Shown: positions 1 through 6,187 of the stretch, piece after piece
How positions within the stretch are numbered: the stretch's first letter is position 1
Layout: each line of letters starts with the position of its first letter
DNA from: Chloroflexi bacterium RBG_16_57_11
GTDB lineage: Bacteria; Chloroflexota; Anaerolineae; Anaerolineales; UBA4823
Reading direction: 5' to 3'
NCBI GenBank assembly: GCA_001795165.1
Contig: MGNS01000123.1
Span: 30,245 to 37,664, forward strand
DNA length: 7,420 bases
The notes under the pieces: generated by a model
What the model saw: the letters and a program-made list of their open reading frames with translations, nothing else
Told to the model about the DNA's origin: nothing
Database searches by the model: none
Position numbers and translations under genes: made by a program

Positions 1-530
1 TCCAGCCCCAATTCAGCCAGCAAGGTCAGTAAATGGGGTTTTATCTCGGCTGGGATGGGGTAGCCCTCGGCGAAGACGTCGACCCAGGTCTCGAGGGCAG
101 ACGAGTCCTCCACACGGACAATCTCCAGCCCCGCAGGGTGCCTCTGGTTGGCGGGAAGAATATCCAGGGCGAGGGCCATGCCCGGAGTGTTATTTTCGAA
201 GCGGAATCCGTGCGCCTGTAGATAAGGTGCCCATTCGGCGGGCGGCTGGCCGGGGCTGAACCACCAGGTGATAGCGGGTGTGCCGCGTGAGTGGAAGAAT
301 GCCAGGGTGCTCTCAACCAAGGCGGCATCCCCTTCGACGGGTGGGCGACTACATATCACACCGTTGAACCAGGAATGGGAGATGGGCGTACACCAGCGCA
401 GCCAGCCGGGGCCTTCGTCCATCTCGGTGATCTCCGAGCGGCCAAGACCGTGAAAATAACCGTACAGGTTGTCTTTGATGGCCCGCACCAGTGAGGGCGT
501 CGAGAGGTCGGTTAGAATGGGATCGAACAT
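1..530 (-). CDS. GNAT-like N-acetyltransferase, N-terminal part (3' end beyond window)
   Basis: An uninterrupted frame runs from ATG at 530 down to base 1, giving 176 visible codons (begins MFDPILTDLSTP) with no stop, so the gene continues left of the window. The visible part has an opening segment (LVRAIKDNLYGYF) like those in two-part GNAT proteins whose N-terminal domain precedes the acetyl-CoA domain. A WW-containing strand (TPAITWWFSPG, about 88-98), a segment WAPYLQAHGFRFENNTPGMAL (about 103-123; the LQAHGF-type turn is common in GNATs) and a second-domain opening (LEIVRVEDSSALETWVDVF) follow. The acetyl-CoA-binding R/Q-x-x-G-x-G/A loop would lie in the missing half, so catalytic ability and substrate cannot be judged. 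The frame stays open upstream of 530, but no better start with a Shine-Dalgarno was found. It is divergent from the kelch gene. Family assignment is from recall of similar proteins and is moderately secure. Confidence 0.72.
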   Translation of the reverse strand, partial: MFDPILTDLSTPSLVRAIKDNLYGYFHGLGRSEITEMDEGPGWLRWCTPISHSWFNGVICSRPPVEGDAALVESTLAFFHSRGTPAITWWFSPGQPPAEWAPYLQAHGFRFENNTPGMALALDILPANQRHPAGLEIVRVEDSSALETWVDVFAEGYPIPAEIKPHLLTLLAELGL

Positions 531-537
531 GCGCGGG

Positions 538-546
538 AGTATAGCA
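538..546 (-). promoter_or_regulatory. Candidate extended -10 promoter for the acetyltransferase gene
   Basis: Read on the minus strand, 546-538 is TGC followed by TATACT, an extended -10 match. The hexamer ends 7 nt before the ATG at 530, so transcription would start at about 531, giving an essentially leaderless mRNA. No convincing -35 is seen. A second TATACT lies further upstream at 570-565 on the same strand and is the alternative. If it were used, the leader would contain a GGGAG (559-555), which is placed for a different, short frame. Confidence 0.4.
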
Positions 547-566
547 TAATAAGTCTCCCAAAGTAG

Positions 567-572
567 TATAAT
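567..572 (+). promoter_or_regulatory. Candidate -10 box for the kelch lipoprotein gene
   Basis: A perfect TATAAT lies at 567-572 on the plus strand, predicting a transcript start near 579 and a leader of about 125 nt before the start codon at 706. No good -35 hexamer is found 16-18 nt upstream, so the call is tentative. The box overlaps a minus-strand TATACT (570-565), so this spot may serve as a shared divergent promoter. Confidence 0.35.
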
Positions 573-616
573 TTTCTCCAAGTGTGCCTTGTCTGATCAG
601 CAGCTCACCCACGTTG

Positions 617-690
617 CCATAAAGTCCGCGCCAGAAAAAGCGGTAACCTTTGGGTTTAATTATACAGGTCGAAAATTGCGACTTTTTTTT
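617..690 (+). promoter_or_regulatory. Structured leader with terminator-like hairpin before the kelch gene
   Basis: Two potential RNA stems lie in the leader. The first combines CC (617-618), AAAG (621-624) and CCGC (626-629) with GCGG (640-643), CTTT (648-651) and GG (652-653), with small bulges. The second pairs AGGTCG (666-671) with CGACTT (679-684), with one G-U pair and a 7-nt loop, and is followed by a run of T through 690, with 8 T in total at 683-690. That is terminator geometry, but the stem is short. It ends just 4 nt before the AGGAGG ribosome site, so it could act as an attenuator or simply be AT-rich spacer. It matches no riboswitch class I recognise. Confidence 0.25.
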
Positions 691-694
691 AATC

Positions 695-700
695 AGGAGG
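695..700 (+). promoter_or_regulatory. Ribosome binding site deciding the kelch gene start
   Basis: A perfect AGGAGG sits 5 nt before the ATG at 706 and 2 nt before the adjacent in-frame ATG at 703. Spacing favours 706. The frame is open further upstream to a TTG at 589, but that start has no Shine-Dalgarno and would bury the lipoprotein signal peptide. Confidence 0.85.
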
Positions 701-705
701 ATATG

Positions 706-1842
706 ATGAACAGCTATCGTATAATCAGGCGCAGTTTGTTTCTGTCATTGGTTCTAATTCTCGTCCCTGCTTGCAGCCCGGCCACGCCTTTGGCCACACC
801 CGCGCCCCCACCCACCTGGACACCCAAAGCCCCGACCCCGAAACCCGTGGAAGGAATCGAGCTGAACCCTGCCAAGCGGGCCGGAGCGGAAATGGCTTAT
901 GACACCAGGACAAACCGGGCCATCATGTTCGGCGGGACGGAGGCCAGGCCTTGCTGGGACGACTGCCCACTGATCGACGAGACCTTGATCTATGAAGCAG
1001 CAACAAACACCTGGACCCAGGTGAGCCCGTCTGCTTCTCCCAGCGCCAGGGTGGATACTGCGATGGCCTACGATGCCGAGTCTGACCGCACGATCTTATA
1101 TGCCGGTTTTATTTCAAACGAAAATTACGCCCCGCAAGATACCTGGTCTTTTGATATGGAGGCGCTTACCTGGACCAAGATGAAGACGCAAGGCCCACCC
1201 GATCGCTACGGACACAGCATGGTCTACGACAGCGAGTCGGACCGCATCATCCTGTTTGGCGGGTGGAGTTTCGCTGAGAATGTGGGCACCAACGACACCT
1301 GGGCATACGACTATAACTCTGACACCTGGACGGTGATACCGAGCGCGGTCAAACCGCCCGGCCGGAATTTCCAATCCATGGCCTATGATTCTAAGGCCGA
1401 CCGGGTGATTATGTGGGGTGGGGACACCGGAGCCCTCAACGATACAAGCGTATGGATCTTTGACTATAACTCGCAAACCTGGCAAGAAAGAAAACCCACC
1501 GGGGGCCCGACCAGCCGGTGGCTTCACCAGATGTCTTATGATTCCGAGGCGGACCGGAGCATTTTGTATGGCGGTTATACCGGCAGCGGAGCGCTGGCGC
1601 CCAATTACAATCTGAATAGCTCTGAGACGTGGGCTTACGATTACAACCTCAACACCTGGATGCTGCTGAATCCAGGCGCAAATCCGGGCGCGATCTCCGA
1701 GTTTGGCCTGGCATATCTCGAGTCTGTGGATCGTTTGCTCCAGTTTGGTGGGATATTGAATGATGGGAACATCAGCGACAAGACCTGGCTGTTTGATTTC
1801 AACCTCAACACATGGACTGGGTTGACGCCAGAAGCCCAGTAG
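706..1842 (+). CDS. Six-repeat kelch beta-propeller lipoprotein
   Basis: The 378-residue product starts with a lipoprotein signal peptide: basic MNSYRIIRR, a hydrophobic core at about 11-20, and lipobox VPAC with the acylated cysteine at residue 23. A Thr/Pro-rich linker follows (about 24-48). Six kelch-type repeats then follow, each with an AYD...DR.ILFGG strand pair and a closing DTWxYDxNxxTW strand. The YD/DR elements begin near residues 64, 121, 173, 226, 277 and 336, and the closing TW pairs lie near 103, 156, 208, 259, 318 and 370. Six such units predict a complete six-bladed propeller displayed outside the membrane, probably binding a protein or glycan. No catalytic site of galactose oxidase type is evident. 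Blade 1 carries an unusual C83-W-D-D-C87 pair. The next gene has its own promoter 96 bases downstream, so co-transcription is only partial at most. The ligand is unknown. Confidence 0.9.
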   Translation: MNSYRIIRRSLFLSLVLILVPACSPATPLATPAPPPTWTPKAPTPKPVEGIELNPAKRAGAEMAYDTRTNRAIMFGGTEARPCWDDCPLIDETLIYEAATNTWTQVSPSASPSARVDTAMAYDAESDRTILYAGFISNENYAPQDTWSFDMEALTWTKMKTQGPPDRYGHSMVYDSESDRIILFGGWSFAENVGTNDTWAYDYNSDTWTVIPSAVKPPGRNFQSMAYDSKADRVIMWGGDTGALNDTSVWIFDYNSQTWQERKPTGGPTSRWLHQMSYDSEADRSILYGGYTGSGALAPNYNLNSSETWAYDYNLNTWMLLNPGANPGAISEFGLAYLESVDRLLQFGGILNDGNISDKTWLFDFNLNTWTGLTPEAQ

Positions 1843-1861
1843 ATTGCCAGAACAGACTGGT

Positions 1862-1890
1862 TTGCGCAATCGGGCTAATTGTGCTATGAT
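1862..1890 (+). promoter_or_regulatory. Sigma-70-type promoter for the L,D-transpeptidase operon
   Basis: TTGCGC (1862-1867), a 17-nt spacer, and TATGAT (1885-1890) preceded by TGC give a -35, ideal spacing and an extended -10. Start of transcription would be near 1897, leaving a leader of about 42 nt containing GAGAAGG (1922-1928) ahead of the ATG at 1939. An imperfect inverted repeat (ATTGC 1843-1847 with GCAAT 1866-1870) overlaps the -35 and could be a weak operator or terminator remnant. Confidence 0.65.
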
Positions 1891-1938
1891 TTGTCCCCGT
1901 GATACGAGTAAAACTCTTTTCGAGAAGGCTTTAAGAAA

Positions 1939-2955
1939 ATGTCTTCTCGATTAACCCGACGAGATTTTATCAAGCTGGGCGCGGTTTCGCTGGCCGCAGC
2001 GGCGGTTGGTAGCGGTTTTCGTGATTTTCCGCCCGGCGGTGACCCAACCCTGATGCGCTCGCCTTCCTATACGATGGGCCGGGTGATCTATTCGATGCGT
2101 TATTACGATCAGCCAACTGCTTCCAGCACAGAGTTGGGCTATTACATCCGGGATGCGGTGGTGAATATCCGTGCTGAGACCATCGGCGACCCGGAGCCAA
2201 CCCATAACCCGATCTGGCTGCGCACCGACGACGGCTGGTTGCATTCGGCATACGTCCAACCGGTGGCTGAGGTGCTCAACCAGCCGGTGCTAAAGATACC
2301 GAACGGGGGCATGCTGGCGGAAGTGACTGTGCCCTACACGCAGGCTTACCGGTTGAAAGATCAGGTTAGAAAGCGTGCCTATCGATGTTATTACGCCAGC
2401 ACGTACTGGGTGCACCACTCCTACAGGACCGATTTTGGCTTGGTCTGGTACCAGATTTGGGACGACCGTACCGAGGACTACCTGCTGGTCGAGGCCGCGC
2501 ACCTGCGCCCGATCACCGCCGAAGAGTTAGAGCCGATCGCCCCCGGTAGGACCGATAAACGAATTGAAATCGACCTGGCCCGCCAGAGACTCACCGCTTA
2601 CCAGGGCAGGCAGCCTGTATACAGCGCCAGAACCGCCACTGGCTACTTCGAGGGGGACACCCCCAAGGGCGAGTACCGCGTCGAGCGCAAGCAGCCCAGC
2701 CGGCACATGGCTTCCAACCTGGAAGGGAACGAGTTCGATCTGCCCGGCGTGCCATGGGTGTGTTACATCTCCTGGACTGGTGTCTCCTTTCACGGGACGT
2801 ACTGGCACCATAACTACGGCACGCCGCAAAGTCATGGGTGCATCAACCTGAACCCCGAGGCGGCTAAATGGATCTACCGCTGGACCGACCCGGTTGTCCC
2901 GGTAGACACAGATTATGTTGAAACCGATCAAGGCACGCCGGTAATCGTATTCTAA
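1939..2955 (+). CDS. Tat-exported L,D-transpeptidase (YkuD family) with SH3-like modules
   Basis: The 338-residue protein opens with a clear twin-arginine signal: T-R-R-D-F-I-K at residues 6-12, then an Ala-rich hydrophobic stretch to about residue 26. Two segments (about 46-112 and 120-193) resemble SH3-like modules, the first ending in WLHSAYVQPV. The YkuD catalytic domain spans about 206-325 and starts with IEIDLARQRLTAYQ, the usual first strands. Its active-site block has H285 (SFHGTYWH) and S298-H-G-C301-I-N303, matching the family's H...SHGC.N signature with C301 as nucleophile. Such enzymes form 3-3 cross-links in peptidoglycan or attach proteins to it by cleaving a tetrapeptide donor stem. 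The gene begins an operon: its stop codon overlaps the ribosome site of the next gene. Tat export means that it would fold before crossing the membrane. Function is well supported; the exact acceptor is not. Confidence 0.93.
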   Translation: MSSRLTRRDFIKLGAVSLAAAAVGSGFRDFPPGGDPTLMRSPSYTMGRVIYSMRYYDQPTASSTELGYYIRDAVVNIRAETIGDPEPTHNPIWLRTDDGWLHSAYVQPVAEVLNQPVLKIPNGGMLAEVTVPYTQAYRLKDQVRKRAYRCYYASTYWVHHSYRTDFGLVWYQIWDDRTEDYLLVEAAHLRPITAEELEPIAPGRTDKRIEIDLARQRLTAYQGRQPVYSARTATGYFEGDTPKGEYRVERKQPSRHMASNLEGNEFDLPGVPWVCYISWTGVSFHGTYWHHNYGTPQSHGCINLNPEAAKWIYRWTDPVVPVDTDYVETDQGTPVIVF

Positions 2956-2959
2956 AGGA
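2954..2959 (+). promoter_or_regulatory. Ribosome binding site overlapping the transpeptidase stop codon
   Basis: AAGGAG begins inside the TAA stop (2953-2955) of the transpeptidase and lies 7 nt before the ATG at 2967. Ribosomes finishing the first gene would meet the next start at once, which supports co-transcription and possibly coupled translation. Confidence 0.8.
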
Positions 2960-2966
2960 GAACAGA

Positions 2967-3488
2967 ATGTCCGGTACGATCCAAAAGGTCAGCAGGCTGC
3001 TGCTGGTCATTGTCAGCCTGCACCTTGCTCTCGCAGCTTGCGTGGCTGCGCCTGCGGCCGACTCTACTGCAACACCACAGATTATCTATGTCACACAAGT
3101 AGTCACCCAGATCATCCCACCCACACCGGTGCCACCCACCGCTACACCTCCGCCGACGGAGACCCCGCTACCGCCCACGCCTACCTTTGACCCGCTCTCT
3201 GCGCCAATCTATTATCCATTGGCCGATTGCGTGGCTTCACGCCTGCACGTTGGCGATCTGGCGATGGTCTCGTACGAGGGCGGTCCGAACGGCATCCGTT
3301 ACGGGCGTGATTTAGCCGAAGGCACCGTCATCGCCGAAGCCCAGCCTGGTGCGATCCTGGAAATCATGAACGGTCCGTGGTGCAGCCGGGGTTGGATCGT
3401 TTGGTTTGTGCGCACCCAAGACGGGGTCGAAGGATTTACCCCGGAGGGCGACGGGAACGAATACTGGCTGCTGCCTACGACGCCCTGA
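2967..3488 (+). CDS. SH3-like domain lipoprotein, first of a tandem pair
   Basis: The 173-residue product has a signal peptide with lipobox LAAC (acylated cysteine 25), then a linker with YVTQVVTQ and a long Pro/Thr stretch (about 50-74). The C-terminal domain (about 80-170) reads C88-V-A-S-R-L-H-V-G-D, then NGIRYGRD, PGAILEIMNGPWC139, and ends GFTPEGDGNEYWLLP. This pattern (RLxVGD, N-x-R, PG.xLxI..GP.C, GW/GF..EG...YWL.P) matches bacterial SH3-like domains. These usually bind wall components or act as spacers. Two cysteines of the mature domain could form a disulfide. It lies 11 bases after the transpeptidase and is followed 40 bases later by a diverged copy of itself. It is probably a surface partner of the transpeptidase, but that is inferred from position only. 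Confidence 0.82.
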   Translation: MSGTIQKVSRLLLVIVSLHLALAACVAAPAADSTATPQIIYVTQVVTQIIPPTPVPPTATPPPTETPLPPTPTFDPLSAPIYYPLADCVASRLHVGDLAMVSYEGGPNGIRYGRDLAEGTVIAEAQPGAILEIMNGPWCSRGWIVWFVRTQDGVEGFTPEGDGNEYWLLPTTP

Positions 3489-3515
3489 TCGTCTGTATAT
3501 CTCTGGTGTGGGCCC

Positions 3516-3522
3516 TAAGGAG
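3516..3522 (+). promoter_or_regulatory. Ribosome binding site deciding the second lipoprotein start
   Basis: TAAGGAG lies 6 nt before the ATG at 3529. The frame is open upstream to a GTG at 3406 inside the preceding gene, but only the 3529 start places a signal peptide and lipobox at the N-terminus. Confidence 0.82.
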
Positions 3523-3528
3523 AAAAAG

Positions 3529-4101
3529 ATGTCTTTGTCAGTAAACCACCGGCTTGCCGGATTTGTCGTGCTGGCCAGCTTGATCTTAATCCTCACCGGC
3601 TGCGCTGGCGCACCGACCGCCCCTCAACCGCCGGCGAACCCCACGGTGATCATCGTGCAGTACGTTACGCAGGTGGTCGCCACGGTCACCCCTGCGCCGC
3701 CATCGCCGCCCACCACCGCGCCGACCCCCAAAGTGCTCACCGCCGGAGGTTTTGACCCCTATTCTGTGGAGCCATATTACCCGATCTACGATTGCGCGAT
3801 GGCTTCCCGGCTGCATGTCGGAGATGTCGCTTTTGTAGCTTCAGGCGCTGACTCATTAAACATCCATGTCAGCCGAAACGTCGGCTTTGCGCCCGTCGTC
3901 CGCAAGCTCACCCCGGGGGAGCTGTTGTACATCACCGAGGAGGCCACCTGTAACCGGAACGGCCTGGTGTGGGGAGTGGTGGCGGATGCCGATTTCGCAA
4001 ATGGATTTGTGCTGGAGGGCAACGGAGAAAACTACTGGCTCCTGCCCTTCGGCGAGACGTTCGATCAGGAAGAGCTGCGCGATCTAAAGAAGACACCCTG
4101 A
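3529..4101 (+). CDS. SH3-like domain lipoprotein, second of a tandem pair
   Basis: The 190-residue protein has a hydrophobic signal core (about 9-22) and lipobox LTGC with cysteine 25. A linker with YVTQVV and Pro/Thr/Ala residues (about 45-68) leads to a domain parallel to its upstream neighbour: YYPIYDC89, SRLHVGD (93-99), LNIHVSRN, TPGELLYI, C141, GLVWGV, GFVLEGNGENYWLLP. Signal, linker motif and domain order are all shared, and both lipid cysteines fall at residue 25, so the pair clearly arose by duplication. It differs by a charged C-terminal tail (FGETFDQEELRDLKKTP) that the neighbour lacks. It is the last gene of the plus-strand operon, ending 19 bases before the stop of the convergent dehydratase gene. 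No strong terminator separates them. A structural or binding role at the cell surface is inferred. Confidence 0.82.
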   Translation: MSLSVNHRLAGFVVLASLILILTGCAGAPTAPQPPANPTVIIVQYVTQVVATVTPAPPSPPTTAPTPKVLTAGGFDPYSVEPYYPIYDCAMASRLHVGDVAFVASGADSLNIHVSRNVGFAPVVRKLTPGELLYITEEATCNRNGLVWGVVADADFANGFVLEGNGENYWLLPFGETFDQEELRDLKKTP

Positions 4102-4120
4102 CCGGTAATGCTGGGAAGAT

Positions 4121-5218
4121 CTAACTTTTTCGCCGGTGTCGTTTCAGCCATAGCCAGGCCACCAGCCCGCCGATCCCCGCGCCCAGTGCCACGGCAGCCA
4201 CCTTACGCCGGTTGAAGCGCAAGGAGGGCAGGAGGGAGGTTGACGTCTGGCTGGCGATAGCTTCGAACGTCTCCTGGAAACCCACGTCCAGCGGGCGCCT
4301 GGTCCAGCCCAGCTCCCGAAGCGCCTTATCCGAGCGACCCAGGTAGGTTGCGTCCAGTATGGCGAAGGTATCCCGGCTGAGCACCTCGGGTAGCGGGAGC
4401 AGCTTGCCCAGCACGACCACCAGCGGCGCCAACGGCTTAACCACCCGGGCCGGGATGGAGAAGAACGGCGCCCGGCGGCCACTCGCCTGCGACCATAGCC
4501 TGACTGCCTCCTCCAAGGTGAGCGCGGGACCGGCCAGGTGGTAAACCTCTCCTGGCTTGCCCCGCTCCAGGGCCAGCACGTGCCCTTCGGCGACATCCTC
4601 CACATGCGCATAGGTGATGGTCAGCTCCGGACCCGGCAGCACCGGAAACAGACCTCTGTAAAACATCCTCATCATCTGACCGATCAGGCTGGGATCACCA
4701 GGGCCATAAACAATCCCGGGCATGAGGATGGTAATCGGCGCGCCACGCTGGATCAGCGGCAGTGCGACCTGGTAGTGCGCAAGGTACTTGGTCCGGTCGT
4801 ACTCGGTCAGGAACGGACCGGCAGGGGGTTCATAACTTTCGTCTGGGAAAGCTCCATGTGTGTCGCCATAAACCGCCAGTGTGCTGGTATACAGGACGCG
4901 CGGCACCTTCAGGTTGAAGGCCAGCTCGAGCACATTCTGGGTCCCCTGGACGTTAATCAGCTCGGCGCGGCGGATATCCCGGGTGCCAACCTTATACCAG
5001 GCGGCCAGATGGAAGACCGCATCACTACCATGGATGGCGTCGTGCATCGACTCGCTGGCGGTGATATCCCCCCACACAGGCTGGGCACCCAGGATCTCCA
5101 CCTGCGCCACAGCGCGGTGCGAGCGCACCAGCGCCTGCACCAGATGGCCGCGATCGACCAGCTTCTGCACCACTCGCTGGCCGATAAACCCCGTACCGCC
5201 GGTTACAAATATTTTCAT
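4121..5218 (-). CDS. Extended SDR / NAD-dependent epimerase-dehydratase with C-terminal membrane anchor
   Basis: This 365-residue protein begins MKIFVTGGTGFIG, the Rossmann NAD(P)-binding glycine motif (G7-G-T-G-F-I-G13). It continues with the extended-SDR landmarks: acidic WGDIT (49-53), HLAAW (70-74), YTSTLAVYG with S112, catalytic Y140-x-x-x-K144, MPGIVYGPGD (166-175), and HVEDVAEGHVLALERG (205-220). It best resembles dihydroflavonol-reductase / 3-beta-hydroxysteroid / hopanoid-type SDRs that act on sugar, steroid or isoprenoid substrates. The C-terminus departs from a soluble enzyme: basic RFNRRK, a hydrophobic segment (about 340-358) and a basic RHRRKS tail predict a membrane anchor with the enzyme in the cytoplasm. 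AGGAG (5230-5226 on the minus strand) lies 7 nt before the ATG. It is the third gene of the ABC operon, 36 bases after the permease stop. The substrate is not identifiable. Confidence 0.87.
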   Translation of the reverse strand: MKIFVTGGTGFIGQRVVQKLVDRGHLVQALVRSHRAVAQVEILGAQPVWGDITASESMHDAIHGSDAVFHLAAWYKVGTRDIRRAELINVQGTQNVLELAFNLKVPRVLYTSTLAVYGDTHGAFPDESYEPPAGPFLTEYDRTKYLAHYQVALPLIQRGAPITILMPGIVYGPGDPSLIGQMMRMFYRGLFPVLPGPELTITYAHVEDVAEGHVLALERGKPGEVYHLAGPALTLEEAVRLWSQASGRRAPFFSIPARVVKPLAPLVVVLGKLLPLPEVLSRDTFAILDATYLGRSDKALRELGWTRRPLDVGFQETFEAIASQTSTSLLPSLRFNRRKVAAVALGAGIGGLVAWLWLKRHRRKS

Positions 5219-5225
5219 GTTTTTA

Positions 5226-5230
5226 CTCCT
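5226..5230 (-). promoter_or_regulatory. Ribosome binding site of the SDR gene
   Basis: On the minus strand GAGAGGAG precedes the ATG at 5218, with AGGAG ending 7 nt before it. It sits in the 36-base gap after the permease and supports both the chosen start and the operon reading. Confidence 0.75.
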
Positions 5231-5254
5231 CTCAAACCCTGAGTATGGACTCCC

Positions 5255-6187
5255 TTACCGCTCGGTGCGCGCGACCAACTTCGTACTGAGCCAGATCAGC
5301 GCCAAGCTGAGCAGCAGGTAAAAACCAACGTAGATGATCCACGGTGAGATAAAGACCAGCTCGCGGCCATCCATTGGCAGCCGCGCCAGCCACACGCCCT
5401 GGCCTTCGATCAACGCCACTTCGGTGCCGATCATGGCTGCCGGGGGGGTCAGCGAGATCCCCAGCCAGGCCAGGTAGGCCCACAGGACTGTCCAGAGCGG
5501 GGTGGGGGCTGCTAATCCGCTGAACCTAGCTCCAAGTACAGTGATCACCAGCAGCATCATGATTGGAATGCCGAAGTTCATCAGGATGGCGAAAGCATAC
5601 GCCAACACCGAGGCGACCAGCGTGCGTGAGAACAGGCTCGACAGGAACAAACCTACGGCACAGAATGAGACTGCTGAGGTCGCCAGGATCAGCACTGCAA
5701 TCAGGATCTCCTCGAGCTGGATGCCGCCTAATATGAAGGGAGGACCGAACAGCGGCAGTGACGTGACCAGCAGCAAAAGGACAAACACCAGCCCGGCGAA
5801 ATACTTGCCCAAGGCCAACGAGCGCGCCTTCAGCAGGGTCACCTTGAGCAGATCGAAGGTCTGGCGCTCGCGCTCCAACGAGATGGCGCCCGAGGTCAGA
5901 GCGGGGGAGGTGAAACTGACCATGACCAGCTCCATCCAAACCAGTAGGCCGAAGATCAGCTTACCTAATGTCTGGCGGTCTCCGGGATTATTAAAGGTCG
6001 CCTGGCTGAGGCTGATGATCAGGTAGATCAAAGCCAGCGCTAAACCCAGTATGAGTAAATGGACGGTGAGCAGCACGAAGGCACGGTTGCCGCGCATACG
6101 TGTGCGCACTTCCTTGACCAGGATGGGGTTGTTCCATAGTGCGTGCTGCGCCAGCCCTGGCCAGGCACTCAGGGAAGGCAGTTTCAT
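5255..6187 (-). CDS. ABC-2 type transporter permease
   Basis: The 310-residue protein is strongly hydrophobic, with about six to seven membrane segments (roughly 36-60, 76-98, 129-148, 161-184, 190-218, 229-250, 280-303). Near the N-terminus it has NPILVKEVRTRMRGNR (20-35), and after the second segment SLERERQTFDLLKVT (103-117). Both are typical of ABC-2 exporter permeases, the second being the coupling-helix region that contacts the ATPase. Its ATG overlaps the ATPase stop as ATGA (6187-6184), so translation is probably coupled. Only a weak AAGG is found 9 nt upstream. With one permease gene, a homodimer with two copies of the ATPase is the likely complex. The export substrate (lipid, glycan, drug or peptide) is unknown. 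Confidence 0.9.
   Translation of the reverse strand: MKLPSLSAWPGLAQHALWNNPILVKEVRTRMRGNRAFVLLTVHLLILGLALALIYLIISLSQATFNNPGDRQTLGKLIFGLLVWMELVMVSFTSPALTSGAISLERERQTFDLLKVTLLKARSLALGKYFAGLVFVLLLLVTSLPLFGPPFILGGIQLEEILIAVLILATSAVSFCAVGLFLSSLFSRTLVASVLAYAFAILMNFGIPIMMLLVITVLGARFSGLAAPTPLWTVLWAYLAWLGISLTPPAAMIGTEVALIEGQGVWLARLPMDGRELVFISPWIIYVGFYLLLSLALIWLSTKLVARTER

Noticed and set aside
589..705. N-terminal extension of the kelch gene from a TTG at 589
   Set aside because: No ribosome site precedes it. It would place the lipoprotein signal peptide in the interior, and it covers the hairpin/T-run. The AGGAGG-ATG at 706 is far better.
1114..1869. Long antisense frame (251 codons) opposite the kelch gene
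   Set aside because: It is a by-product of repeated kelch codons. The translation has no recognisable domain and there is no ribosome site.
3406..3528. Extension of the second lipoprotein from a GTG at 3406
   Set aside because: It overlaps the upstream gene in another frame and buries the signal peptide. TAAGGAG-ATG at 3529 is clear.
4081..4124. 7-bp direct repeat GATCTAA at 4081-4087 and 4118-4124
   Set aside because: Too short and isolated. It is expected by chance and has no flanking mobile element.
4092..4140. Possible bidirectional terminator between the convergent operons (GACACC 4092-4097 with GGTGTC 4135-4140)
   Set aside because: Only 6-bp arms around a 37-nt loop and both arms lie inside coding sequence. 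It is not a convincing intrinsic terminator.
4538..5242. Plus-strand frame of 234 codons opposite the SDR gene
   Set aside because: It lies fully antisense to a well-supported enzyme and resembles no protein. It is a GC-driven shadow.
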